DNA of 64,000 nucleotides from Pomphorhynchus laevis. Its lineage: Eukaryota; Acanthocephala; Palaeacanthocephala; Echinorhynchida; Pomphorhynchidae. The stretch's first letter is position 1. Each line of letters begins with the position of its first letter. Where the stretch lies: assembly GCA_012934845.2 (NCBI GenBank), contig WNNJ02000632.1:37454-101453 (forward strand). The letters are read 5' to 3'. Made by a program: the position numbers and the translations under genes. The notes beneath the pieces were generated by a model. It ran no database searches and was not told where the DNA came from. It saw nothing but the letters and a program-made list of their open reading frames with translations. Positions 49,050 to 60,807 of this stretch are shown here, piece after piece.

Positions 49050-49333
49050 ACGGGGCACAAATCGGGATTTCCAGTCAAATTGCAGCGACGATTGTGATAC
49101 ACAAGTCATCTAGTCAAATGCCTATTGAGTTAACGGGAAAATTTGCCTATTAAGTTTATCGTTCAGAAAATCACCGGCGTGATAGCTACAAACTGCTAGC
49201 AGCCTTGTGCACAAATCCGGATTGCCAGTAAGATTGCAGCGACAATCTGACTGCAGATGACTTGTGATACACATGTCATCTAGTCAAATGCCTATTGAGT
49301 TAACAGGAAAATTTGCCTATTGAGTTTATCGTA
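49050..49333. repeat. Imperfect tandem duplication of about 170 bp
   Basis: TCATCTAGTCAAATGCCTAT followed by TGAGTTAACRGGAAAATTTG occurs at 49107-49164 and 49277-49333. Upstream words (CACAAATCSGGATTKCCAGT) also repeat. The right end abuts the CR1 fragment. Confidence 0.75.
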
Positions 49334-49335
49334 GG

Positions 49336-50330
49336 AAATGTAAGGCTACGAATGGACCAGTTGAACAATGTGGTTAGGAAGGGTAAGATAGAAGAGCAGA
49401 TATTTTTAAGCAAGTGAGTGGGAATTGGGTCAGAAAGAGAGGTTTTATTAGGTAATGACAGCAGAACCGAAGAAACTTCAACAGACGAAACGGGAAGAAG
49501 GTGAAATAGTTCTGGGAGGGAAGTATTTAAAGATAAGAGTGGGTACAAGGGGGCTATGGGTAGTAGGGAAAGTAAATTAGATAGCTTAGTTTGTAGATAA
49601 GAAGAAAATTCATCAGGATTTATATTACAAGAGGTAGATGATCGTGAAAGAATTGAGTTTAAGATTTTCCAATGAGATTTAGAGTTGGAAGATGACTCGA
49701 GTTGATTTCGCCAAAAGAGAGTACGTTTAGTACGTATAAGAATGAGATGTGAACGGCGTTGAGAAAAATAGGAATCACGAAGATTTGGAGGGAGTGAGTT
49801 GGGAGAACGTTTAAGAAAGCGATTATACACACGAAAAGAGTGACGGAGTCGACGCTTAGAAAAGACTACAGTCAGAATCGAACCAGGGAGCGTGGCGCAA
49901 GCGCTGGGAACGTCGAAGTCGACTAGGTAGAAGGTTATTGAGGATCGACGTAAGTTCAGAATCAAACAGAATGCAGAGATCATCGGGAGAGAGATAGTTA
50001 AGAGGAAGTGAAAAGAGTGAGGAATTGAGTAAGGCTGTGGAGAGAATAGGGATATCGAGAAGTTTCCAGGGTCAAATTGGTGTGGATATTGGTGGAAGCG
50101 GAGAAGGAGGATGGGGGCGAGTAAGAGTAAGAGTGACAAGGAAATGATTGGACAAACCAGGATCAGTAATTGACAAGGAAGTATAGTCATTGAAGCAGAT
50201 AGGGAAAGCAATGATGTCGAGAGCACCGCCGAGAATATGAGTTGGGCTTGTTAAAAGTAATTTATAGTTAAAATCAGAAAAAAGATTAGTTAAAGTGAGA
50301 GAGGCAGAATCAGCCGGGCGAAGCGTTGTC
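49336..50330 (-). mobile_element. CR1-like LINE, internal fragment (copy 2)
   Basis: It matches 54228-55215 of the CR1 copy 3 in reverse orientation: the end of the endonuclease (ILGGALDIIAFPICFNDYTS, with D-x-x-x-x-P kept and SDH changed to SNH) and the region before the RT. It is truncated at both ends. It lies between two parts of a group 2 element on the same strand. Confidence 0.85.
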
Positions 50331-50590
50331 AATAGCGGTTACATCTTTGATCGGGGTGCCTAAGAGAGTAGAACTTAGAGAGTAGCACTTGGAGTGAGCA
50401 ATTGGAGAGTAGCACTTGGAGAGTAGCACTTGGAGAGTAGCACTTGGAGTGAGCAATTGGAGAGTAGCGCTTAGAGTGACTGCCCTGGCGTCCGGTAACA
50501 TGCAGGAAAGCTTCTGAATCACGTTTGGAACTGTAGATATGATCTCCGATTTTGTTGGATTCAGGTAAAGACCAACCAACGCAGCGGAGT
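50310..50590 (-). mobile_element. Group 2 LINE thumb fragment with an internal minisatellite
   Basis: The minus-strand ORF reads VGLYLNPTKSEIISTVPNVI, LPDARAVTLSATL, then a repeated stretch, then LLGTPIKDVTAIDNA. The expected distance between the two flanking blocks is about 10 residues; here it is extended by repeats of AGAGTAGCACTTGG at 50375-50480. Confidence 0.75.
50375..50480. repeat. In-frame minisatellite in group 2 coding sequence
   Basis: The word GAGAGTAGCACTTG recurs about five times, alternating with AGTGAGCAATTG. The repeat expands a block that is single in the other group 2 copies and keeps the reading frame open. Confidence 0.8.
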
Positions 50591-51255
50591 GATTGATAAA
50601 ATCGATGCCGGCAATTTAGTTATTAAACTGGTTAAAAAATTGTATTGATTCTTATAAATATTTATAATAGTCGATTTCAAATCGTCAATTTCAGACGTAC
50701 ATTAGTTAATTTCAAGTATATAACATACAATTCTTAATGCAAAATTAAAAAGTGACAAATAGGTTCAACTGTTAAAATCTGTCACATCGATTTCATATCG
50801 ACGAAGGTTTAACTATTAAAAAGGGTTAAGAAGCAATACAGTCATTGTATAAAAGCTATAAGTATCGATCAACTGATTGCATAAGAAAACTTACAATTGC
50901 AATCAACGACCAGCCAAAACAAACTATATGACTGAATGAAAAGGTTGTGGTTGGATGAAGGAGGAGGAAATCAATCAGGAGGAAGACAAGCAACAGTCGA
51001 ACAAACAGTCGGCAAACCGACAAACGTCGAGAATGCCCCACTTATCATTTAGATTTTTTCAATACCGTCAAAGGACGTGTTATGCAAACATGGAATCAGC
51101 ATGAGTTGTCAAGGCGCTGGTCAGCCCTCGTCTGTATCAAATTGGTGTGATGATAGCCTTTAACTAAGGCAATATAGACTGCGAGGTTGAAGGTTTGGAT
51201 GTTAATTTAGGCTCAACGAATTCGAGCTTTGATCAATTAGTGCGCAAAAGAGTAC
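50591..51255. other. No gene identified
   Basis: Mostly AT-rich. Near 50930-51050 a stretch reads as GGGNQSGGRQATVEQTVGKP on the plus strand, possibly the far 5' end of the group 2 element that follows. Evidence is weak. Confidence 0.4.
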
Positions 51256-52292
51256 GGTGCGGAGAATACCACGCGCTACCCGTGAACAGTTTAACAGTCT
51301 AGCAGTTTTTCACGATAACAGTTTAACAGTTTTGCTCAAAGAAGACTGTATGTCTTTAACGGTATTACCTCTCGGGGCCCTGCGCGCCACAAAGACTATA
51401 ATAAAGCCAGAAAACCGAAAGCACTTAAAAAAGTATCCGAGTGGCTAAGCAAGCAAGTAACAGAGAAATTAGAAAATGACTATTTGAGAAGTGCCATTAG
51501 ACTTGTAAGCAGCGACGAGTCTTTGTTGGAGCCTTCAGAAGAGACGAAGCAAATTTTAAGCATCTACTAAGCCATCAAGCAGTCAAAAGCGGCGAGTCTT
51601 TTGTGAAAGCGGGCTGAGAGATGTTTTATGATAAAATACTATATCTTCTGTTGATTTGACAACAACAGAAGACGTGCAGAATAGCGTAAACGCTACAGGC
51701 AAATGCAACCGCAATTTTACCGTAACAGACGATTCAATTATGCATGCAATCAGAACTTTCTTAAGTACATCTACGAGCGGACCAGATGGGCTAACACCCC
51801 AACATCTCAAAGACCTAACGGGCCCGTTATCTGGAATTACCAATAGCAGGCTATAGCATTATATCTGTTCATTCACCTAACTCCTACTATCTGGGCAATT
51901 CCCCAAATCAATAAAGTATATCTTTTTTGGAGCATGTTTAGTCGCTCTACGAAAAAAAGCAGGAGGCATTCGACCCATAGCTATCGGATGCTCGCTTCTC
52001 GACTCGCGGGTAAACATGCTGCTCGTCACGCAGGTGACATATTAATTAAGGATTTTGAGCCACATCAATTAGGTGTAAGTGTTCCGGGAGGCACTGAAGT
52101 CACCGTACATGCGTTAGATTTTTTCTACAGCATTAAGTAATGCCAGGTTATGTCATGATAAATTTAGATTTCTCAAATGTCTTTAACTGCCTGAGCAGAG
52201 CTGAGATGTTAAACTGCGTTCAGGAAAAGTTTCCAAGCATATCCTGTTTCGACAATTCGTGCTAAAGTATCCTATCGTGAATTTTCTACGGA
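51256..52292 (+). mobile_element. Group 2 RLE-type LINE, 5' part (split by CR1)
   Basis: Plus-strand pieces are EWLSKQVTEKLENDYLRSAI and RLVSSDESLLEPSEETKQIL (N-terminal linker), TDDSIMHAIRTFLSTSTSGP and DGLTPQHLKDLTG (RT entry), FEPHQLGVSVPGGTEVTVHA, and MINLDFSNVFNCLSRAEMLN (first catalytic block, with Val for Ala). The frame is lost several times. The RT breaks off at the CR1 insertion and resumes at 56693. Confidence 0.75.
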
Positions 52293-52419
52293 GAAAATTT
52301 ATAACTGTTCTAGCAAATTACATTCCAGATTATTCCTGTCAGTTCCAGATTATTCCTGTCAGTTCCGCTCGCTACGCTCGCGGATTGAGCTCAATCTATC
52401 GATAAAAGGTCATGCCTAA

Positions 52420-53736
52420 AAAGCGCGATCTCAGATCCCTGTTCCTGATCAACAATCTTCCACATCTAAATGCAATGATGGTTATACCAGCTTTGAAGTT
52501 GGATGCGATTCCAAAGATTGCGATGTATGGACACTTGTTCGTGTTAAAATATCCGACCACTCGGTGTATAAACGTAAACATTTCACTTGCGGTTTTTGTA
52601 CATCAGTACGACTACTACAGTTATCCTGCTCATCTACTCCTGTATCACACACTACCACTCAGACCAATGCTGTTTTAGATGTTTCCCTCGCATCAACACC
52701 TGACTTCGCATCATATAATCCCATTATTGAACCTACTCTCTCACACACTCCTCGTTCAACTACGTACCAAACTTCCATTAATCTTTCTCATTCTAACAAT
52801 GCTAACGGTAAAGCTTTTCATCTCGTACCTCCTCTTTCCTATTCCTCCCCCAATCTAAATAAATCTCAAACTTCTTTATTCTCCTCACGAACTCCTTACT
52901 CGACCCCCCCTGTATCACCTCTCAATAATTTACACCCTTCCATCAAAATCATTTCCAGTAACATTTCCGATCAACTAATTCAACACTCCATTCCTGTCAC
53001 TCATGCCCCAACCTATTTTAATTCTCCTTACTCTACCTCCCACGTAACACTTCCCAATAAGTTACATCCTTCATTTAAAATCATATCCAGTCACATCTCT
53101 GATCAACCGATTCAACACCCCGCTCCTGTCACACTTGCTCCAACCAATATTAATTCTTTATCAAGCACCCCTGTCATTTCCACTTCTATCTGCTCATCTA
53201 CCTCGACTCCAACCAGCTCTGTCCGTCCACCACTTCCACGAAATCGTTTTCCTTCGCGCGATCGCTGTATAATCATATCAAACTTAAAGCTTTCCGAATC
53301 TGCTTCTCCACAATCTCGCCTCGATGATGATGTATCTGCTTTCAGGTCTATCCTAGCAACCATTCTTCCTGATGATAACCCATCCCTCTTCAATAATATC
53401 GCTCCTGTGTCCTTTATTCGTTTAAACAAATCCACTAAATCAAATCATCTCAGTCCTCCACTCTTAAAAATCGTTTTCCGACATAGTTCACATGCCTCTT
53501 CGGTACTCTCCCAACGTTTTAAACTTCTTACCACTTCATCTACTTGCCGTATCTTTCCTGACCGCTCCCCTTCTGATATTGCCCAGCTCAATTTAGCTCG
53601 CATTGAAAAACATCGACGTGAAACAAACGGCGAGTCATCCTTATCTATACGTAAAATCAACGGAAATTTTCACGTTCTTCACACAAGGCCAAAAATTCGA
53701 TGGCGTCCCATCTCTCCCCCTTGTCTTCTTCGCTAG
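52420..53736 (+). CDS. LINE ORF1 with PHD-like finger
   Basis: The frame is open from 52420 to a stop at 53734-53736, with no ATG in the first part. An ATG at 52412 (MPKKRDLRS) lies in another frame, so a one-base shift between 52412 and about 52450 probably separated the start. Near the N-terminus SKCNDGYTSFEVGCDSKDCD, WTLVRVKIS and KHFTCGFCTS follow a PHD-finger plan, with Leu and Val at two positions where zinc ligands (His, Cys) are expected. PHD-like fingers are known in ORF1 of CR1-type LINEs. A long Ser/Thr/Pro-rich region follows (about residues 80-250). A more ordered C-terminal segment (NRFPSRDRCIIISNLKLSES) may bind RNA. ORF2 overlaps the end by 37 bp. Confidence 0.75.
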   Translation, partial: KARSQIPVPDQQSSTSKCNDGYTSFEVGCDSKDCDVWTLVRVKISDHSVYKRKHFTCGFCTSVRLLQLSCSSTPVSHTTTQTNAVLDVSLASTPDFASYNPIIEPTLSHTPRSTTYQTSINLSHSNNANGKAFHLVPPLSYSSPNLNKSQTSLFSSRTPYSTPPVSPLNNLHPSIKIISSNISDQLIQHSIPVTHAPTYFNSPYSTSHVTLPNKLHPSFKIISSHISDQPIQHPAPVTLAPTNINSLSSTPVISTSICSSTSTPTSSVRPPLPRNRFPSRDRCIIISNLKLSESASPQSRLDDDVSAFRSILATILPDDNPSLFNNIAPVSFIRLNKSTKSNHLSPPLLKIVFRHSSHASSVLSQRFKLLTTSSTCRIFPDRSPSDIAQLNLARIEKHRRETNGESSLSIRKINGNFHVLHTRPKIRWRPISPPCLLR

Positions 53737-56609
53737 TCAATCTCGCTCCTAAGCATACTTTTCGTCTTAGTCTATTCAATACTCGCTCCATTCTTCATAA
53801 AGCTGATATGCTTCTCGATATCTTCGATCAATTATCTATCGATATTCTCTGCATTACCGAATCCTGGCACACTGACTCCAACGATCTTGCTATTCGTCGT
53901 CTATGTCGCTCTGGTTGTTCTCTAGTTGAATCAACTCGTCAAATTACATCTCATATATATACTGCGTCTAACCATGGCGGTATTGTTGCCATTGCTCGTC
54001 ACCCAATGTCTTTACGTAAAATCAACGTTAACATCCTTTACACTTCGTTCGAATTACTCATATGCAGACTATCAACGTCTTTCCCTCTGGAACTTGTAAT
54101 TGTATACCGGCCAGGTTCAGTTGCCCCATCACGTATCTTCTTTAACGACCTTGCAGATCTAATGTCTCACTGTTCATTGTCTTATACTCCTTCTTTTGTT
54201 CTCGGTGACTTTAACATTCGTCTTGATCGCCCGTCTGACTCTGACTCTATCACTTTAACTAATCTTTTTTCTGATTTTAACTATAAATTACTTTCAACAA
54301 GCCCAACTCATATTCTCGGCGGTGCTCTCGACATCATTGCTGTTCCTAACTGCTTCAATGACTATACCTCCTTGTCAATTACTGATCCTGGTTTGTCCGA
54401 TCATTTCCTTGTCACTCTTACTCTTACTCGTCCCCATCCTCCTTCTCTGCCTTTACCATTATCTACACCAAGTCGACCCTGGAAGCTTCTCGATATCCCT
54501 ATTCTCTGCACAGCCTTAATCAATTCTTCACTCTTTTCACTTCCTCTTAACTATCTTTCTCCCGATGATCTCTGCATTCTGTTTGATTCTGAACTTACGT
54601 CGATCCTCAATAACCTTCTACCTAGTCGACTTCGACGTTCCCAGCGCTTGCGCCATGCTCCCTGGTTCGATTATGACTGTAGTCTTTCTAAGCGTCGACT
54701 CCGTCACTCTTTTCGTATGTATAAACGCTTTCTTAAACGTTCACCCAACTCACTCCCTCCAAATCTTCGTGATTCCTACTTTTCTCAACGCCGTTCACAT
54801 CTCATTCTTATACGTACTAAACGTACTCTCTTTTGGCGAAATCAACTCGAGTCATCTTCCAACTCGAAATCTCATTGGAAAATCTTAAACTCAATTCTTT
54901 CACGATCATCTACCTCTTGTAATATAAATCCTGATGAATTTTATTCTTATCTACAAACTAAGCTATCTAATTTACTTTCCCTACTACCCATAGCCCCCTT
55001 GTACCCACTCTTATCTTTAAATACTTCCCTCCCAGAACTATTCCACCTTCTTCCCGTTTCGTCTGATGAAGTTTCTTCGGTTCTGCTGTCATTACCTAAT
55101 AAAACCTCTCCTTCTGACCCAATTCCCACTCACTTACTTAAAAATATCTGCACTTTTATCTTACCCTTCCTAACCACATTGTTCAACTCGTCCATCCGTA
55201 GCTGTACATTTCCTTCCATCTGGAAATGCGCCACTGTTCGTCCTATCATCAAAAAGCAAACGCTCAACTCTTCACTACCATCTTCGTACCGTCCAATCTC
55301 ACTTCTCCCAACCCTCTCTAAACTCCTTGAGCGTCTCGTTCTTAAGCAAGTTAATACATATCTCTATTCCTCTAACTTATTTCCTCCCTTCCAAGCCGCT
55401 TTTCGCTCTAATTACTCTACCGAAATTGCATGTCTTAAAGTTTATAACGACTTACTCATATCGCGCGATCATAAATTATGTAGTGTCATAGTTTCTCTTG
55501 ATCTATCGTCTGCTTTTGACATCGTTGATCACTCGATTCTTCTCCATCGCCTTCGTCATGATTATGGCTTCTCTTTACCCACTGTATCATGGTTTTCTTC
55601 ATATCTATCAAACCGTACATTTCGCGTATATTCTAACTCTTCTCTCTCCCATCCTTCGTCCATTCCGTCCGGTGTTCCGCAAGGCTTCGTATTAATCCCT
55701 ATACTTTTCTCTCTTCTTCTTGGTGATTTGTCTTCGATTTCTCATAAATTTAACTTCCATGTTATGCAATATGCTGATGACATTCTCATCTATGCTCATG
55801 CACCTGTTTATCGTATTCGCGATCTTAGTGTTTCTGCTTCCGACTGTCTTGTCTCAATTTCCAATCATCTTTCTTCCCTTCGCCTTTCTCTGAATCCTGA
55901 TAAATCCAAAATTATGTGAATCCTACCTCGACGCCTCGGCTTCGAACCTCCCTCCGTATCATTAAATTCTACAATTCTTCCTATCGTTGATAATCTCGTT
56001 TTCCTAGGCTTCCATTTTGACAACCGACTTTCACTTAAACCTTTCGTTAGAGATAAAGTACGCTCATCTACCTTGATACTCCGCAACCTCCGTCAAGTTC
56101 GTAGATTGATCGATTTCCCTTCTTGTATGACTCTCATATCATCTCTCCTTTTTTCTAGACTCGATTATTGTCTTAGTCTATTTTCCAACTCACCTAAATC
56201 CACTCTTCTTCCCCTACAACGCATCGTCAACGCAGCTGTCCGAATTCTCCTCCGTCTTCGTCGTTTTGATCATACATCCTACCATCTTGCTTCTCTCGAT
56301 TTGCCTACAATTTATTGTCGTGTTCAAATTCGTCTTCTTATCGTTGCTTTCCGCCTTGTAACTTTTCATACCCCTTCATTTCTCAACCTTCCTTTTCTTG
56401 ATAATTCCCGTCCTGTTTACTGTTCCTTGCGTTCCTGTAATTCCCTTCTTTTACATGTCCCAAACTACTCTACCTCCTTTGGACTCCGCTCCTTCCTGGT
56501 AGCTGCTCCTCTATCGTGGAATCATCTGCCCATTCATATACGCCAATCAACTTCCCTGCAGTGCTTCAAACGACAAATCCGATCCCATCTGAACAATTTA
56601 ACTGCTTGA
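53700..56609 (+). pseudogene. LINE ORF2: APE endonuclease and RT (one stop)
   Basis: ATG at 53700 starts a frame with the endonuclease (RLSLFNTRSILHKADM; ILCITESW; FVLGDFNIRLD; ILGGALDIIAVP; GLSDHFLVTL) and the RT (YRPISLLPTLSKLLERLVLK; FRSNYSTEIACLKVYNDLLI; VSLDLSSAFDIVDHSILLHR; SGVPQGFVLIPILFSLLLGD; MQYADDILIY). The S-T-E-x-A-x-L-K-V block is typical of the CR1/L2 group. A TGA at 55917-55919 replaces the Trp codon seen in copy 1 (KIMW), after which the same frame continues to 56609. The RT block PQGFVLIP differs from the usual PQGSVLGP. Apart from the stop the frame is whole. Confidence 0.85.
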
Positions 56610-56638
56610 CTTTCTCATTTTTGTTTGTGGACTTGTAA

Positions 56639-56655
56639 GCGTACAGCTTGTACGC
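56639..56655 (+). other. 3'-UTR hairpin of CR1-like LINE (covarying copy)
   Basis: GCGTAC-AGCTT-GTACGC. Compared with 787-803, one G-C pair has become A-T through changes on both sides, and the loop is different. Confidence 0.7.
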
Positions 56656-56692
56656 ATTTGCCACATTAAATAAATTTGTATTATTATTAGAC

Positions 56693-58000
56693 CACACTAT
56701 AGACTGATTGGAGGGTGTTCAACAGGAAGATACGATGAGCCCCTTTCTATTTTGTCTCACAATTAATGAAATTGCAAGGCGGGGAAATCTTTCCGTGTCT
56801 GGCATATGAATGATTCTGCATTGGGTTGGCTAATAGAAGATATACTGACCGACATTCGCCTCATTCAGTTCCTGGGGGAGGCAAATCTTGGATTGGTGCT
56901 CAACCTATCGATGTGTGATATAATAGCAAATGACCAAAGTACAGAAGACGCCTTGTAAGACAAGCTGCAAGAGTGAATTGTCATTGATTATGAAAATGCA
57001 ACATTACTAGGATCACTAATTGGCTCACTTGAATCTGTAAGTGAGCATCTGGATAGTTTTATCTCCAGATTAAAATTAGTCAGTTTGAGTCTGACAAAAC
57101 TTTCGAGGCAGGATGCTATTTTTTAAAGAAACTGTTATAATATTCCTAAGCTTACGTATATTTTACGATCTGCTTCATGTTTCTTAGATGACTCCTCAAA
57201 GACATACGATGAAACGTTGAGCGGTACTTTTCAATCGGTTATCAACATGGCAATGAGCAATAGCGCATGGGAACAATCAATTCTTCCCGTAAAACATGGC
57301 TGAATCGGCATTTGCACAATTCGAGACACTTCACTCCCTGCGTACATTTCCTCCCGAATGTCCATGAGAGCATGTAAGATTGCGATCAAGAAATAAACTT
57401 CATTGATCTCCCTTGAATTGTTTCTTTTGTATTTCACATTTTTTAAAAACTTAATATTTTAATTTTTTTTTGGTAAATTCATATGATTATCTCCCTCAAT
57501 GCATGGAATTACTTAAAGTTTAGAGCACTGAATTAGCATTTCCGATCTATATTGCCTGGTTTACGCGCTGGATCAGATACGAATAGGCTTGATGGTCGCC
57601 ACAGTGACGGCGCAGTAATTTTCCAAGCATTGCGAAGAACGCTGATGCGTTCTGGCCAAACGCGCCCAACGTCTCATATTTTCAATTAATTAAATTAATT
57701 AAAGAATTAATTTAATTCTATTTTAAATTAATTATTTTAAATTAATCTCATATTTTAAACGTCTCATATTTTAAATTAATTAAATGATTAAAAACTTAGC
57801 TAATAATGATAATCATTATTAAATTATTGTTTAAAATTTCATTTATAAAACATGCGACGCATAAGGCCCAGCAACCAAAGCCTTTATCGTACGCCTGTTT
57901 GGGATTTTGAGGACAACTGGCTGTGCAAGAGCTAGTATCTATCTAATACAGCAAGGGAACGCTGATTGCGTTATGGGTGTGATTGACCACAAAACCAATG
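56693..58000 (+). mobile_element. Group 2 RLE-type LINE, 3' part (split by CR1)
   Basis: It begins at RT block B (YRLIGGCSTGRYDEPLSI, cognate of GVQQGDPLGP). It continues with ANLGLVLNLSMCDIIAN, ENATLLGSLIGSLESVSEHL, RNCYNIPKLTYILRSASCFL, SAWEQSILPVKHG, a degraded endonuclease near 57560-57640, and SIYLIQQGNADCVMGV near 57935-57990, the C-terminal block of group 2. Multiple stops and shifts are present. It completes the element begun at 51256. Confidence 0.7.
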
Positions 58001-58513
58001 GAGAATTTTAATCTACTTGTGATTTTATTTTCCAAAGACCATGATTTATAACGAAATCGTTATAAAAATTCGGAAAATAGTCCATTTATCTTTGACATTT
58101 TTTAGTATATACAAAGAGTACACTTATGAAAAACGTTCACTTAAATGTTTATTATCATTAAAGCAACTGTAAATTGTTTTTTATTAGTGACAACTTAGGA
58201 AAACTGTTCAATGAAACGCTTTGACAGCATTTGTATAACTAGTCACTTACGTTCTAAAATAATCAGTGGAACATGTGGTTAAAAATTGTATAGGAACGGT
58301 GTGAAAATTTGTAAAGAATCAAGTATCGACAGAGCAATTTTTATAGCAGAACACGATAATGCGGTGAAAGTGCAATGACCTATTTATCAGTGTTGGAATC
58401 GGAACAACTGTGTTAGCGCCATACCAAATAGAATATAGAGAAGGACAGTGTATAACACTGCTGTTGTTGCCTGGTATAGTACACAAACGCATTTGGATTA
58501 GATCGAGCCAGAC
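58001..58513. other. No gene identified
   Basis: AT-rich sequence between the group 2 element and the large palindrome. A plus-strand stretch near 58390-58510 reads VGIGTTVLAPYQIEYREGQC but has no partner I recognise. Confidence 0.5.
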
Positions 58514-59139
58514 AATCAAAAATATCTAAGTTAATGAGGCATTTGCTGATGTGCTGTTTAATCAACAGCACATCAGCAAAATATTATTGATGCTGAATGC
58601 AGTAGACATGTGCTACCGAAATTATAGCAGCGACAAATTGTAGCGATCACAACCAATTTTAGAATGAAATAAAATGAAATCATTACATTAAAAATAACTA
58701 CCTTTTTAATAGGGAATTTAAAATAAAGTATATTTTAATAACAAATTTAGAAAAAAGCAATATAATAAGATGTCTGAAATTTCTAATTAAAAGTATGTAG
58801 CAAATTTAAAAGTAAGAATTTAATAAAATTGTATTTGGCAAGTGTAACTTTTCGAAAGTAAGATCCATAAATAAAATGAATTCTGGCATATTTTCTATTA
58901 AATATAATCTCTTTTGTTTATGAATTTCACATTAATATTTAGATTAATAAAAAATAAAAATAAGATTGATCAAAACGTCAAAATATTGTTTTGGATCTAC
59001 AACACTGATACAAATAATAATGCAAATTATAATACAGCAAATTGTTTATTATGCATCCGTAAAATTAAAAATTGAAATTAAAATAAAATTGAAATTAAAA
59101 ATAAAAGTAAATTGTTAAAAAAAACATTTATTTTTGCGT

Positions 59140-59640
59140 AGCAAATGTATGTCGGGGCACGCTTACATGACCACAAGAAACAAAAATGTAAATCATGTGT
59201 CGAGAATGTGTGAACGGAGGACGTGCTTAAATGTGATAAAGGACGGAGCGCTATGGACTTAGGATGGACGCTGATTCCAGGCAAGTGGGGCGGCAACAAG
59301 AAAAGATCAAAGACCATAGTTGTTGGAGTAATTGGGAACGTAGATTAAGAGGTAATTACGGGAACGCAGTGATGGAGAGATGGGACGAGTGTCGTTTAAG
59401 AAAGGAAGGTTGATGAACGATGGGGAGACGACAGCGATGAGACGAAAAGTTACGAGAAGGCGGAGTTTGATGCGGATGTAGATGGAGGGCCAGGAGAGTT
59501 GAGCAAGATACGTGGATATGTGGTCAAGGCGACGGAGACGAAGGAGCACTCATACGGCGGAGTTGATGATGTGTGGTAGAAGTAGGATGATGTTATAATG
59601 ATGGATGATGTTATGATGATGGATGATGTTATAAATTGAC
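59140..59640 (-). mobile_element. CR1-like LINE 3' end in left arm
   Basis: The minus-strand translation has RLRRLDHISTYLAQLSWPSI, RLLVTFRLIAVVSPSFINLP and SLRSRNYLLIYVPNYSNNYG, the C-terminal end of a CR1-like ORF2 of a subfamily distinct from copies 1-3 but close to 32511-32760. It begins with an 18-bp tandem repeat (ATAACATCATCCATCATC, about three units) and ends near CATGTAAGCGTGCCCCGACA, where the hairpin has lost its perfect stem. Confidence 0.75.
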
Positions 59641-59659
59641 AAAAAAACATACGATGTAT

Positions 59660-60807
59660 CAGAATAAGGATTAAATGTCATCAGGATGAACTGCTATGAT
59701 ATCAGGTTTTAACACTTATTCGTTGACCCAACGTAGCAGCAGTGCAAAATACATGCTCATAACGTATTTCCTCTGATGAAAAGCATTTTACACAATTATA
59801 TTATTCTAATACACTTTTATTCGAATAAAATTGTCTTTTATTCTAATACAAAGTATATTTTAAAAAAGACATTTTTATTATTTATTATCCATTCATAAAA
59901 CTTTTCGCAAATGATTATTGTGTTGATTTATATATTTTATTATTTTCTGTTGAATGATATCTTTATAGTAACCTAGTTTAAATTATTAAATTATTTATCA
60001 AATAATTAATAAATAATTAGTCAAATAATTAATAAATAACAAATAATAAATAAATTTAATAAATATATTAAATTATTTAAACGATTTTGAAGAAAACCAA
60101 TATCGTAAAAATTGTTGAAATTCTTAAAATTTCATTATTTTATGTATTATATTCTATATTATATGGTATGCTTAAATGCTCACGCAAAAATATGTTTATT
60201 GTAAATTTAAATATGTCATCTTTACGATACAAATTCAAAGTAGTTTTAATTTATGTTAATTTTATGATATATACCTTCTTTATCATTAATATTGGTTTTA
60301 TTAAGAATAAGACTCCCTGGATAAATTGGTTCGCTTCATGAATAAAAATTATTAGAATTAAATGCACATATTTCGTCGATATATGGAAACATATTTTTCA
60401 TATCTTTGTATAATTTAGATTTATTTTTTAAACAGTTATGAACAAATTTACATTCTATAAAGCTTAAAAATAAGTCAGCTATAATTGGGCTACTAGTACC
60501 ACCCATTGTTAAATGGGTGGTAATATTTTTACCAATGGGTGGAAATTATTAGAATTAAAATTATTAGAATTAAATACACATATATCATCACTGTATCGAA
60601 ACATATATTTCATATATTAGATTTAGTTCTTACACAATTATGAACAAATTCATATTCTATAAAGCTTCATACAAGTCAGCTATAATTGGGCTACTATTAC
60701 CTACCATTGGAACACATTTTACTTGTCTAAATATATATGTCCCTACCTTTAAATAATTTTGATTTACCGAAATATTTTAAAGATCTTATTAATTCAATTT
60801 TATCCAT
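59660..60807 (-). mobile_element. PLE pieces in left arm
   Basis: They include the structured 3' RNA (59665-59775, diverged), a C-terminal YINQHNNH-like end, and RT pieces with SSPIIADLFLSFIECKFVHN. The RT block around SSPIIAD occurs twice, about 200 bp apart. Heavily broken. The mirror copy is in the right arm. Confidence 0.75.

Larger units (their letters stand above)
52293..56692 (+). mobile_element. CR1/L2-like LINE, near complete (copy 3)
   Basis: 4.4 kb: a 5' region with AGAAAATTTATAACTGTTCT and a 20-bp tandem word (TTCCAGATTATTCCTGTCAG twice), ORF1, ORF2, a 3' UTR with the hairpin at 56639-56655, and CATTTGCCACATTAAATAAA. It splits a group 2 element between RT blocks A and B. No clear target-site duplication is visible, as is common for CR1-type elements. 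Confidence 0.85.
58514..60807. repeat. Large palindrome, left arm
   Basis: This arm of about 2.29 kb is the reverse complement of 61248-63540, with only scattered base differences and small indels. The outer boundary is sharp (AATCAAAAATATC at 58514, its complement ending at 63540). Close to the outer end is a 17-bp hairpin (58542-58580). The arm contains, on the minus strand, a CR1-like LINE 3' end (59140-59640) and PLE pieces (59665-60807). Confidence 0.9.

Noticed and set aside
54322-54888. Hydrophobic frames resembling membrane proteins within the CR1 ORF2
   Set aside because: They are out-of-frame readings of the endonuclease coding sequence; the Leu/Ser-rich look comes from the T-rich codon bias.
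58319-58519. 66-codon minus-strand ORF next to the palindrome
   Set aside because: No recognisable motif on either strand and weak coding character; listed only as unidentified sequence.
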